Source: Bradyrhizobium sp. CB1015
GTDB lineage: Bacteria > Pseudomonadota > Alphaproteobacteria > Rhizobiales > Xanthobacteraceae
NCBI RefSeq assembly: GCF_025200925.1
Contig: NZ_CP104174.1
Span: 7,192,001-7,256,000, forward strand
Direction of reading: 5' to 3'
DNA: 64,000 bases
Part shown: piece by piece, positions 8,045-18,100 of the stretch
Layout of the letters: each line of letters opens with the position of its first letter
How positions within the stretch are numbered: position 1 is the first letter of the stretch
Translations under genes and position numbers: made by a program
The notes under the pieces: model-generated
Database searches by the model: none
What the model was told of the DNA's origin: nothing
What the model saw: only the letters and a program-made list of their open reading frames with translations

Positions 8045-8785
8045 ATGCCATTGCACCATGCGAATACCCTGGAAAGGAGCGTGACCGTCGCAGATCACGG
8101 CAGTGGCGAGGTCGCCACACGGCCCGTCACTCTCGACCCATCGGATTTCTCGACCTCGACGCGAGATGAGGTCCTGGCGTTATTGGCGCCAAGCGGTCCC
8201 TCAAAACCCACTATTTGGCTCGTCGTAGTCGCTTTGGCGGGGGGCTTCGGATTGGGCTGGGCTGGTGCTTGGTATGGTCCTGCAGCTCTCTCGGCTCTCA
8301 GCCCGACTGCTCAGCTAGAAACCGCTTCGCGCCGCATGCCGGACACTAAGTCAGGCGGTAAGGCCGAAAGCGCCCGAAAGGTTGCATCAGCGTCGGCCTC
8401 GCGAACAGCGCCTGCTTTAGCGCAACCCTCCCCGGTCATCGCGAGCGTTGCTGCCAAGCCTCTGGCCAAAACCTCGAGTGGGGCGCAATCCGCGGAAACT
8501 TCCAACCCAGCTTCTTCGGCTGTCGACGCGGACGTGTCTGTGACTGGCTCGCTCGCGCCTGCGGCGGGGCCGGTCCTGTCGGCCGCCGAGACAAGACCAA
8601 CGACCATTGCAGGTTGGGCCGTGCTGGACGTTCGCGGGGGAACGGCGGTGCTCGAGGGCCCCGACGGAATTCGAATGGCAGCACGCGGTGACGTGGTCCC
8701 TGGCATCGGGCGAATTGACTCTATCGTGCGCTGGGGTAATCGCTGGATAGTTGCCACAGCAAGCGGATTGATCTCGACGCCCTAG
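8045..8785 (+). CDS. Single-pass membrane protein with C-terminal periplasmic domain, 246 aa
   Basis: The ATG at 8045 follows AAGGGA with 8-nt spacing; an in-frame TTG at 8021 is the alternative start. Layout: a short cytoplasmic part (~60 residues), one transmembrane helix (TIWLVVVALAGGFGLGWAG), a long Ala/Ser/Pro-rich low-complexity linker, and a compact C-terminal domain (~195-246). The last contains GWAVLDVRGGTAVLEGPDG, MAARGDVVPGIGRIDSI and RWIVATASGLI. That C-terminal pattern resembles small beta domains of PilP type seen in many rhizobial proteins, which suggests an envelope-scaffold role. The precise function is unknown. Confidence 0.65.
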   Translation: MPLHHANTLERSVTVADHGSGEVATRPVTLDPSDFSTSTRDEVLALLAPSGPSKPTIWLVVVALAGGFGLGWAGAWYGPAALSALSPTAQLETASRRMPDTKSGGKAESARKVASASASRTAPALAQPSPVIASVAAKPLAKTSSGAQSAETSNPASSAVDADVSVTGSLAPAAGPVLSAAETRPTTIAGWAVLDVRGGTAVLEGPDGIRMAARGDVVPGIGRIDSIVRWGNRWIVATASGLISTP

Positions 8786-9323
8786 GCGGAGGTTAGGCGA
8801 GAACATCTGGACAGGCAACTCGGACGAGCTTGGCCATGACGACCATGCTCGCAGCTCCCGTAGAATATCCGTACTCGGGACTTTACGCAAAAGCGATTGA
8901 CGAACAGGTGGACATTGCGAGCAGCCGAGTTGCGGTATGCAAGTTGCGTTCGAGAACGCTATCGAAATTTGGCAAACGTTGGTTCGGGAATGGCCGGGCG
9001 CCGGCTCCAATTTAGGCAAGTTGCGGTTGACACCCAGAAAAGCCAGAGCATAGCGGCTGGGTGGTAGTGATGCCGGGGTCCGCGCACCCGAATTAGATCG
9101 CCCCTTTTTTCGTGACCCGCAAGCTACGGACGTAATACCCTTCTCGCTGAACCGTTGACCTAATCTCCTCGCTTACTTTGGAGCGCCTCGATTAAGAGAA
9201 AAGTCACGTCTTCTTGCCAGCCTTGGCCCATTGCAGATGTCGCAGCTGCGACTCGAAAACATACGCGTTGCAGTCGGTTCCATCGCTGCTCGGTTGGCAG
9301 TCTCTTCTTCGGAGAAGTCTGCT
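8786..9323. other. Gap containing a 105-bp interspersed repeat
   Basis: Positions ~9077-9183 are nearly identical to 19407-19512. On the minus strand this part reads KVSEEIRSTVQREGYYVRS and continues to a stop, with an in-frame stop just upstream. It is therefore a fragment of the coding sequence seen more fully at 19425-19697. A 60-codon frame at 8836-9015 has no support. Confidence 0.5.
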
Positions 9324-9458
9324 ATGTTCAGGGGCGTTCTTATTGCACTTATAGCGCTGCTGGTTCTGGCGATTTGCGATCAATACTGGTCTGGCGGCCG
9401 CAACACCGAAGCTGCCTTCGTGCTTGCGAGACAAATGCGGCAGTCCTTTGGTGTGTGA
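9324..9458 (+). CDS. Small one-helix membrane protein, 44 aa
   Basis: The ATG at 9324 follows GGAGAAGT. The product is MFRGVLIALIALLVLAICDQ, then YWSGGRNTEAAFVLARQMR and a short tail. It has a single N-terminal transmembrane helix with an amphipathic C-terminus. Very short proteins of this form recur in Bradyrhizobium genomes; no role is known to me. Its stop is 75 bp before the IS256 target duplication. Confidence 0.5.
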   Translation: MFRGVLIALIALLVLAICDQYWSGGRNTEAAFVLARQMRQSFGV

Positions 9459-9532
9459 CCCCGCCCGCCTTCGGGCGCTCCAAATGAGCGCTGCGGACTC
9501 CCTCAGCTTGCTAAACAAGAGGGAATGTCCGG

Positions 9533-9540
9533 ATTGCCGC
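9533..9540. repeat. Left target-site duplication of IS256 copy
   Basis: ATTGCCGC immediately outside the left IS end, repeated exactly at 10965-10972. Eight bases is the usual duplication for IS256-family insertion. Confidence 0.9.
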
Positions 9541-9574
9541 GGTCGTGTCCCCGGTGATGGTGTAGCTCGGTAGA

Positions 9575-9654
9575 GCAAAGCCGTCCGCACGCGCGCCCTC
9601 CCATGGCGCCGTAGCGGGCGGGCGGCTTTGCGGTGGTCACCGGCAGTTCGCCGG
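9575..9654 (+). other. Two hairpins in the IS256 leader
   Basis: GCAAAGCCG at 9575-9583 pairs with CGGCTTTGC at 9623-9631, enclosing a GC-rich inner part. CCGGC-AGTTC-GCCGG follows at 9640-9654. The same two hairpins occur in a diverged relative at 31818-31931. Hairpins here could block read-through translation of the transposase from outside promoters, as is known for IS10 and IS50. That role is inferred. Confidence 0.5.
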
Positions 9655-9697
9655 TAGGGTCGGGTTGCTGACACCAACCTGATTCGAGGAACCACCG

Positions 9698-10897
9698 ATG
9701 ACCGATGAGATGATGAACCTCCGCACGCTCGTGGAGAAGACCCCTGATGCGGATCTGCTGCGCGAGATGATCGGCTTTGCTGCCCAGCGCCTGATGGAGC
9801 GGGAAGTGGAAGGCCAGACCGGGGCCGCCTACGGCGAGAAGAACCCCGAGCGTCTGGCGCAGCGCAACGGCTACCGCGACCGGACCTGGGAGACCCGCGC
9901 CGGCACGGTCGAGCTGCGCATTCCCAAGCTGCGCAAAGGCTCCTACTTCCCCGGCTTTCTGGAGCCGCGCCGGATGGCCGAGAAGGCGCTCACCGCCGTG
10001 GTGCAGGAAGCTTATGTGCAGGGCGTCTCGACCCGCTCCGTCGACGATCTGGTGCAGGCGATGGGCATGAGCGGCATCTCCAAGAGCCAGGTCTCGCGGC
10101 TGTGCGCGGAGATCGATGACAAGGTGAAGGCGTTCCTCGCTCGCCCGATCGAGGGCGATTGGCCCTATCTGTGGATCGACGCCACCTACGTGAAGGTGCG
10201 CCAGCAGGGGCGCATCGTGTCGGTCGCGGTGATCGTCGCGGTCGGCGTCAACAGCGATGGCCGGCGCGAAGTTCTCGGCATGGACATTGGTCCCTCGGAG
10301 GCCGAGACATTCTGGACGGCGTTCCTGCGCAAGCTCGCCCGCCGCGGCCTGCGCGGCGTCAAGCTGGTCGTCTCCGACGCCCACGAGGGCATCAAGGCGA
10401 CCGTCGCCAAGGTGCTCAACGCCAGTTGGCAGCGTTGCCGCGTGCACTTCATGCGCAACGCGCTGGCCCATGCCGGCAAAAGTGGACGGCGTGTCGTCTC
10501 CGCCTTCATCGCCACTGCGTTTGCCCAGGACGATGCCGAGGCCGCACGAGCGCAATGGCGGAAGGTCGCCGATCAGCTCCGCCCCAAGCTACCCAAGCTC
10601 GCCGGCTTCCTCGACGAGGCCGAGACCGATGTGCTGGCCTACATGACGTTCCCGCCGCAGCACCGCACCAAGCTGCACTCGACCAACCCGATCGAGCGCC
10701 TCAACGGCGAGATCAAGCGCCGGACCGAGGTCGTCGGCATCTTCCCCAATGAGGACGCTATCGTCCGCCTCATCGGCGCGATCCTGCTCGAACAGAATGA
10801 TGAATGGGCCGTCCAGCGCGCCCGTTACATGACCCTGGAAACCATCGCGCCGTTGAGCGATGATCCAACCGTCAGCCTCCCGGCTATCGCCAGCTGA
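9698..10897 (+). CDS. IS256-family transposase (DDE), intact
   Basis: A 399-residue Mutator/IS256 transposase of normal family length. The catalytic triad can be placed as Asp in WIDATYVKV (~162), Asp in VVSDAHEG (~228) and Glu in [11 protein letters not shown] (~334). The conserved [13 protein letters not shown] helix-turn-helix-like stretch near residue 130 and the [12 protein letters not shown] motif are also present. The ATG begins ATGACCGATGAGATGATG after GAGGAACCACCG. No frameshift is seen. It cuts and joins the IS ends and probably also acts on the truncated copy's surviving end. Confidence 0.95.
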   Translation: MTDEMMNLRTLVEKTPDADLLREMIGFAAQRLMEREVEGQTGAAYGEKNPERLAQRNGYRDRTWETRAGTVELRIPKLRKGSYFPGFLEPRRMAEKALTAVVQEAYVQGVSTRSVDDLVQAMGMSGISKSQVSRLCAEIDDKVKAFLARPIEGDWPYLWIDATYVKVRQQGRIVSVAVIVAVGVNSDGRREVLGMDIGPSEAETFWTAFLRKLARRGLRGVKLVVSDAHEGIKATVAKVLNASWQRCRVHFMRNALAHAGKSGRRVVSAFIATAFAQDDAEAARAQWRKVADQLRPKLPKLAGFLDEAETDVLAYMTFPPQHRTKLHSTNPIERLNGEIKRRTEVVGIFPNEDAIVRLIGAILLEQNDEWAVQRARYMTLETIAPLSDDPTVSLPAIAS

Positions 10898-10964
10898 CCA
10901 GTCCGGCTCTTGCCGGCGAACGCGGTGTCCCACCGCCAGTTACACCACGCTCGGGGACACGATC

Positions 10965-10972
10965 ATTGCCGC
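10965..10972. repeat. Right target-site duplication of IS256 copy
   Basis: Exact copy of ATTGCCGC at 9533-9540, directly outside the right inverted repeat. Confidence 0.9.
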
Positions 10973-11968
10973 TCTGAAAGGATGTCAGCTGGATTGCGAA
11001 TTGACATTGCGGAGCACCTGACATGCCTCGCCTGCAACGCGCGGTTCTACGTTGCTCCGCGCCCTCCGCATGCCAAAGCTTTCATCCGCCAATAAGGATT
11101 TCAAACGGTCGGCTTTGGTCATTTGCGCCGGTCGGACGGAAGCCGCTGATCCCCTCTCAGAGGCTTACCGAACTTCGGCAACAGTGCCCCCCGCTCGACG
11201 AGCCGCCAAACGCTGCTGTTCCGTCGGAAACCATTCAATTTGATCCCTTTAAACGTGCATCCGCACGAAGAGATTAAATTCCGTATAACACCGGGGCGCT
11301 CCCTCGGGGAGTGGCGGAAGCGGCTTTCTTGTCGCTGATTTTGCTGCATTAAGCATTAACTTCAGACGGGCAAATAAATAAATTGACAGGAGACGATTAT
11401 TTAATTTAGCTTTAAATTTAAATCCGGAGGCCGACAAATCGGGATCACTCCGATCCCGCCGCTTCTGGAGCCGAAGAATACTGAAGATCGACAATTGCAA
11501 ACGTGGGCGGATCAGGACCGCACACGAATGGGCAGGGGATAACGTCTAAATCCTTTCACGTAGCTTGCCGGCAGCTTGGCCAAATCGGCGCAACGAGCGG
11601 ACGTGTCATCCGTCCGAGCGAACGCTCCCGGTTTGCGTGAATTGATTTGGCGGCGGCACTCTCTGCTCTGCATTGGCAGACGAGGGTCGCGAATGAGAAT
11701 GAGACGTGCGTGGTTTGTAGGGGAGTCCGAGACCATCTTCGGCCGGGCGCAAGTTGAAGCCGATCTTCAGGCGATTTCGAGTTCTTCTCTGTCAGCATGT
11801 GATCCTTCGATCGAGCTCCGTGTGCGGTTCGCGAACGATCTGCCAGCCGTCGCGTACGGTCCGGCGCCCGAGGGCTACCGCTCATTCCTGACAGGCCGCG
11901 ACCGTGCACGCGACATCCTCTTGCGAGCTCGGAGCGACGCTAGCTCCAAACACGCTTGAGTTCGTCGC
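10973..11968. other. Gene-poor gap with repeat and AT-rich patch
   Basis: No firm gene over ~1 kb. Positions 11172-11245 resemble 30176-30245 (separate entry). At ~11340-11430 is an AT-rich patch with TTGACA at 11381-11386 and TTTAAATTTAAAT nearby, a possible promoter region without a clear gene after it. A 127-codon plus-strand frame (11576-11959) carries no recognisable domain and no ribosome site. Confidence 0.45.
11172..11245. repeat. Interspersed repeat, copy 1
   Basis: Shares a core with 30176-30245, including GCTCGACGAGCCGCCAAACG, and similar flanks (roughly three quarters identical by eye). It is bounded by AACAG...CTGTT inverted arms. It does not match the IS elements in the window. 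Function unknown. Confidence 0.5.
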
Positions 11969-12136
11969 ATGCCTTCTTTGCACATCTTCGCCGCCCTCAG
12001 CATGACGACAGTCTTGCTCGGCAGCACAGAATTTTTCTTCCACGGTGTAGTCAAGGCATCGACCGACCGTCACCGCGCAATTGTGCAACTTGTCCAGGTC
12101 CGTGAACGCGGACGGCATATCATTCAGAGGATTTAG
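11969..12136 (+). CDS. Possible small leader protein before the VCBS gene, 55 aa
   Basis: The frame MPSLHIFAALSMTTVLLGST... has a hydrophobic N-terminus and ends in a TAG only two bases before the ATG of the 2346-residue protein, an arrangement that would allow translational coupling. The ribosome site is poor and no family is recognised. It may be a real small membrane or secreted protein, or only a chance frame. Confidence 0.3.
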   Translation: MPSLHIFAALSMTTVLLGSTEFFFHGVVKASTDRHRAIVQLVQVRERGRHIIQRI

Positions 12137-12138
12137 CT

Positions 12139-15100
12139 ATGGCGACGCAGACGACGGGCGGCAGCACGGTTTCGTTTGGAAATACTCCGCAAGCCAACTC
12201 CGACATTTTCTCGTTTACGGAAGACGCCAGCAACATTCTCATCTTGAATGTGTTGGCAAATGACCTTGGAGGCGCGGCCAAAACGCTGTTCTCACTGGAC
12301 GACGGAACGAGCGCCTCCGCATCCACCAAGAACTACGCACCTGCGGATTTGCTGGTCAAGGATGTAGCGTACAGCAGTGACGCGGCCGGCATGGTCGGAA
12401 CCGGCGACCGCAGCGCGCTCGGTGCGCGCATCTGGATCGAGTCGGACGGCACCGTTCATTACGATAAGGGCGACATCAACGCTCAGCTTCAGGCGCTGGC
12501 GGCCGGGCAAACGCTGACTGACACATTCACCTACGCGATCCAGCTGGGCAACGGCACGCTCAGCTGGGCGACGGTGACGCTCCAGTTCAATGGCGCAAAC
12601 GACTCGGTCTATATGACCTCGAGCCCGCAGAGCGGCTCTGTGGTCGAAGACGCGCCATCGACACCGGCCCTCTCGGAGGCTCTGAATACCGCAGGCACCA
12701 TCAGCTTCACCGATGTGGATCTGAGTGATACGCACACAGCGGCGTTTGTAGCGTCGCCTACGAATACGACCTCGCTTGGCACATTTTCGCTCGATCCGGT
12801 CAACGAGGCAGCCAACGCCCTGAATGGCTCGGTGCAGTGGCACTATGCCTTGAACAATAGCGCGGCGCAGTATCTCGCGGCTGGCCAGAGCGTCACCGAG
12901 AGCTTCGTAGTGACGGTCAACGACGGCCACGGCTCGACGGCTACTCAGACGGTTACGGTAACGATCATCGGGACCAATGATCTGGCAACCGTCAGCTCGG
13001 ACTCCAAGTCCGTGACCGAGGGCAACATCGCCGCCGCGCTCAACACCTCCGGCCAGCTCACCATCATCGACCCCGACAGCGGCGAAGCCCATGTCCTGGC
13101 GCAGACGAATGTCCACGGGACCTATGGCGACTTCTCGATCGATGCCAACGGCGCCTGGAGCTACACCGGCAGCGGCGCTCACAATGAACTCACCGCCGGC
13201 CAACAGGTGCAGGACCAGTTCACGGTGACCAGCCAGGATGGCACCGCGACTGGCGTGGTGACGGTGACCATCACAGGGACCAATGACGCTGCGACGGTCT
13301 CGTCAGACTCCAAGTCGGTGATCGAGGGCGACACCGCCGCCGCGCTCAACACCTCGGGCCAGCTCAGTATCATCGACCCCGACACCGGCGAAGCCCACGT
13401 CGTGGCTCAGAGCGATGTCCACGGGACCTATGGCGACTTCTCGATCGATGCCAATGGGGCCTGGAGCTACAGCGGCAACGGCGCCCACAACGAGCTCACT
13501 GCAGGGCAGCAGGTACAGGACCAGTTCACCGTGGTGAGCCAGGATGGCACCGCGAGCGGCACCGTGACGGTCACCATCACAGGGACCAATGACGCGGCGA
13601 CGGTCTCGTCAGACTCGAAGTCCGTCACCGAGGGCAACACGGCCGCGGCCCTCAACGCCTCCGGCCAGCTGACGATCGTGGATCCCGACACGGGCGAAGC
13701 CCACGTCGTCGCGCAGAGCAACGTCCACGGGACCTACGGCGACTTCACTGTCGATGCCAACGGGGCCTGGAGCTACAGCGGCAACGGCGCCCACAACGAG
13801 CTCACTGCAGGGCAGCAGGTACAGGACCAGTTCACCGTGGTGAGCCAGGATGGCACCGCGAGCGGCACCGTGACGGTCACCATCACAGGGACCAATGACG
13901 CGGCGACGGTCTCGTCAGACTCGAAGTCCGTCACCGAGGGCAACACGGCCGCGGCCCTCAACGCCTCCGGCCAGCTGACGATCGTGGATCCCGACACGGG
14001 CGAAGCCCACGTCGTCGCGCAGAGCAACGTCCACGGGACCTACGGCGACTTCACTGTCGATGCCAACGGGGCCTGGAGCTACAGCGGCAACGGCGCCCAC
14101 AACGAGCTCACTGCAGGGCAGCAGGTACAGGACCAGTTCACCGTGGTGAGCCAGGATGGCACCGCGAGCGGCACCGTGACGGTCACCATCACAGGGACCA
14201 ATGACGCGGCGACGGTCTCGTCAGACTCGAAGTCCGTCACCGAGGGCAACACGGCCGCGGCCCTCAACGCCTCCGGCCAGCTGACGATCGTGGATCCCGA
14301 CACGGGCGAAGCCCACGTCGTCGCGCAGAGCAATGTTCACGGGACCTATGGCGATTTCACTATCAATGCCGACGGCGCCTGGAGCTACACCGGCAATGGC
14401 GCCCACAACGAGCTCACCGCCGGTCAGCAGGTGCAGGATCAGTTCACGGTGACCAGCCAGGACGGCACCGCGAGCGGCACCGTCACCGTGACCATCGCCG
14501 GCACCAACGACGCGGCGTCGGTCTCATCGGACTCGAAGACCGCCACCGAAGGTGACTCCGCTTCCGCGCTGGACACCTCAGGCCAGCTGACGATTGTGGA
14601 TCCCGACACCGGAGAAGCCCACGTCGTCGCGCAGAGCAACGTCCACGGCAGCTACGGCGACTTCTCCATCGATACCAACGGCGCCTGGAGTTACGTCGGC
14701 AACGGCGCGCACAATGAGCTCACCGCTGACCAGCAGGTGCAGGACCAGTTCACGGTCGTGAGCCAGGACGGCACTGCCACCGGCACCGTGACGGTCACCA
14801 TCACCGGCACCAACGATGCCGCAACGGTCTCGTCGGACTCCAAGTCCGTCACCGAGGGCGATACTGCGGCAGCGCTCAATACCAGCGGCCAGCTCAGCAT
14901 CACCGACCCGGACAGCGGCGAAGCCCATGTCATCGCGCAGAGCAATGTCCACGGCAGCTATGGCGACTTCTCCATCGATGCCAATGGCACTTGGAGCTAC
15001 ACCGGCAATGGCGCTCACAACGAGCTCACCGCAGGCCAGCAGGTGCAGGACCAGTTCACGGTCACCAGCCAGGACAGCACCGCCACCGGCACCGTGACGG

Positions 15101-18100
15101 TGACCATCACCGGAATCAATGATGCGGCCACGGTCTCATCAGACTCGAACTCCGTCACCGAGGCCGATACCGCCGCCGCGCTCAACAATTCCGGCCAGCT
15201 CAGCATCACCGACCCGGATACGGGCGAAGCCCATGTCATCGCGCAGAGCAATGTCCACGGCACCTACGGCGACTTCTCGATCGATGCCGGCGGGACCTGG
15301 AGCTATACCGGCAACGGCGCGCATGACGAGCTCACTGCCGAGCAACAGGTACAGGACCAGTTCACGGTGACCAGCGAGGATGGCACCGCCTCCGGCACCG
15401 TCACGGTGACCATCACCGGCACCAATGATGCTGCAACCGTGAGCTCGGACTCGAAGTCCGTCACCGAGGCCGATACCGCCGCCGCACTCAACACCAGCGG
15501 CCAGCTGACGATTGTGGATCCCGACACCGGCGAAGCCCATGTCGTGGCCCAGACGAACACGCACGGCAGCTATGGCGACTTCAGCATCGATGCCAACGGC
15601 GCCTGGAGCTACACCGGAAACGGCGCGCACAATGAGCTTACCGCTGGCCAGCAGGTGCAGGATCAGTTCACGGTGACCAGCCAGGACGGCACCGCCACCG
15701 GGACCGTGACGGTGACCATCACCGGCACCAACGACAACGCGACCGTTAGCTCGGGCTCGAAGTCTGTCATCGAAGGCGACAGCGCCGCCGCGCTGAACAC
15801 CTCGGGCCAGGTCACCATCACCGACCCGGATTCGGGCGAAGCCCATGTCGTGGCCCAGACCAACGTGCACGGCATCTATGGCGACTTCAGCATCGATGCC
15901 AACGGCGCCTGGAGCTACACCGGCAACGGCGCGCACAATGAGCTCACTGCCGGCCAGCAGGTGCAGGATCAGTTCATGGTGACCAGCCAGGACGGCACCA
16001 CCGCCGGCACGGCTACGGTGACCATCACCGGGACCAACGACAACGCGACCGTGAGCTCGGACTCGAAGTCCGTCACCGAGGGCGACACCGCAGTCGCGCT
16101 CAACACCTCGGGCCAGCTCACCATCACTGACCCGGATAGCGGCGAGGCCCATGTCGTCGCACAGAGCAACGTGCACGGCAGCTATGGCGACTTCTCGATC
16201 GATGCCAACGGCGCCTGGAACTACACCGGCAACGGCGCTCACAATGAGCTCACCGCCGGCCAACAGGTGCAGGACCAGTTCACCATGGTGAGCCAGGACG
16301 GCACCGCCACCGGCACTATCACGGTCACCATCACCGGCACCAACGACGCGGCAAGTGTCAGCTCGGACTCGAAGTCCGTGACCGAGGGCGACACCGCCGC
16401 CACGCTCAACACCTCCGGACAGCTGACGATCATCGACCCCGACACCGGCGAAGCCCACGTCGTGGCCCAGAGCAACGTCCACGGGAGCTACGGCGACTTC
16501 TCGATCGATGCCAACGGCGCCTGGAGCTACATCGGCAATGGCGCTCACAATGAGCTCACCGCCGGCCAGCAGGTGCAGGACCAGTTCACCGTAGTGAGCC
16601 AGGACGGCACCGCCACCGGCAGCGTCACGGTGACCATCACCGGCACCAACGACAACGCGACGGTCAGCTCGGACTCCAAGTCCGTCACCGAGGGCGACAC
16701 GGCTGCGGCGCTGAACACCTCCGGCCAGCTGACGATTGTGGATCCCGACACCGGCCAGGCCCATGTCGTGGCGCAGAGCAATGTCCACGGAAGCTATGGC
16801 GACTTCACTGTCGATGCCAACGGTGCTTGGAGCTACATCGGCAACGGCGCCCACAATGAACTCACCGCCGGCCAGCAGGTGCAGGACCAGTTCACGGTGG
16901 TGAGCCAGGACGGCACCGCCACCGGCGCCGTCAAGGTAAACATCACCGGCACCAATGATGCGCCGATCGCCATCAATGACACCAGTGCCAGTCCGGGTGC
17001 CACGGCCGCGACCGAGAAAGGCGGCACGACCAACGGATCAGGAGGCATTAACGGCAGCGGCAATGTGCTGACCAATGACACCGATGTCGACAGCGCCAGC
17101 CTGACGGTCAGTGCGATCCGCACCGGCGGCACCGAGGGGGCCGGCACGGCCGGCACTTTGGGCGTCGGCCTGGTGGGCGCGCACGGCACGCTGACACTCA
17201 ATGCCAACGGCAGCTACACCTACGTGGTCAACGAGACCGACGCAACCGTGCAGGCGCTCAACGTCGGCCAAACGACGACCGACACCTTCAACTATACCTT
17301 GACTGATGGCAGCCTGACCGACACGGCGGTGCTAACCGTTACCATCAGCGGCGCCAATGACGCGCCGGTCAACACCGTTCCGGGGCAGCAGGCCGTTGGA
17401 AACGGTAGCGGCGGTGGCTCGACAGCCACTTTCACGCTGAGAGTTACTGATGTCGACAACGGCATCGAGACTGTTTCTCTCTCACTGGGCAACTCTCCGC
17501 AATCGTCGACCGGCATTTTAACACTCTCCACCACATCGGGCCTTACATTCAGTTCCGGTGCCAACGGCACCAAAGCCATGACGTTCTCCGGTTCGATCTC
17601 GGACATCAATGCGGCCTTGGCCAGCGTGACCTTTAGTGGTGGGTCAAACAACACCACGCGGACGTTGACCATGACAACGACCGACGGAGGAGGCCTCGCC
17701 GACACTGACACCGTCACGATCGTGAAAGGGAGCGGAGCCACTGTCCTTCCCGCTGGTATCGCCGGCGAGGCCATCAATCTGGCTCTGAGCGATCCCTCAG
17801 ATGATCCCAATGATGTCATCACCGTCACGATCAGCGGGGTACCCTTGGGCTGGAGTCTCAGTAACGCTACGAATAACGGCGATGGCACCTGGACTGCTCA
17901 GACAAATGATGTGCAGTCGATGACAATCACTTCGCCGCTAGATTTCGCGGGTGCGGTGGTGCTGAACGTCATGCAAACCTGGACGAACGCCGATGGCACT
18001 ACGGGAACGGTAACCGTGTCCGACAATGTCGAAGTCTATGCGCAGGGATCACCGATCTTTGCTGTGTCGGGCGACGACCATCTGACGGCTTCGAGCGGGA

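Larger units (their letters stand above)
9541..10964 (+). mobile_element. Complete IS256-family insertion sequence, 1424 bp
   Basis: Imperfect terminal inverted repeats are visible: left GGTCGTGTCCCCGGTGATGG, right (reverse complement) GATCGTGTCCCCGAGCGTGG. A perfect 8-bp duplication ATTGCCGC flanks the element. One intact 399-residue transposase lies inside. A 150-bp leader between the left repeat and the transposase contains two hairpins. The perfect duplication and intact gene indicate a recent insertion that may still be active. The second, truncated copy at 3549-4612 is inverted relative to it. Confidence 0.95.

Noticed and set aside
9463..9477. Hairpin GCCCG-CCTT-CGGGC after the small gene at 9324
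   Set aside because: The stem is only five base pairs and no T-run follows, so it is not a supported terminator.
9555..9580. tRNA-like GTAGCTCGGTAGAGC at the IS256 left end
   Set aside because: It looks like a D-arm, but no acceptor stem, anticodon arm or T-arm can be formed around it; it is part of the IS leader in all copies.
15139..16854. A 571-codon minus-strand frame and many ~61-84-codon frames opposite the VCBS repeats
   Set aside because: They recur every 306 bp exactly with the repeat unit, so they are shadows of the sense gene.
12979..16956. Regular repeats that might be a CRISPR-like array
   Set aside because: The period is 306 bp and the repeats are protein-coding with no spacers; no cas genes are present.
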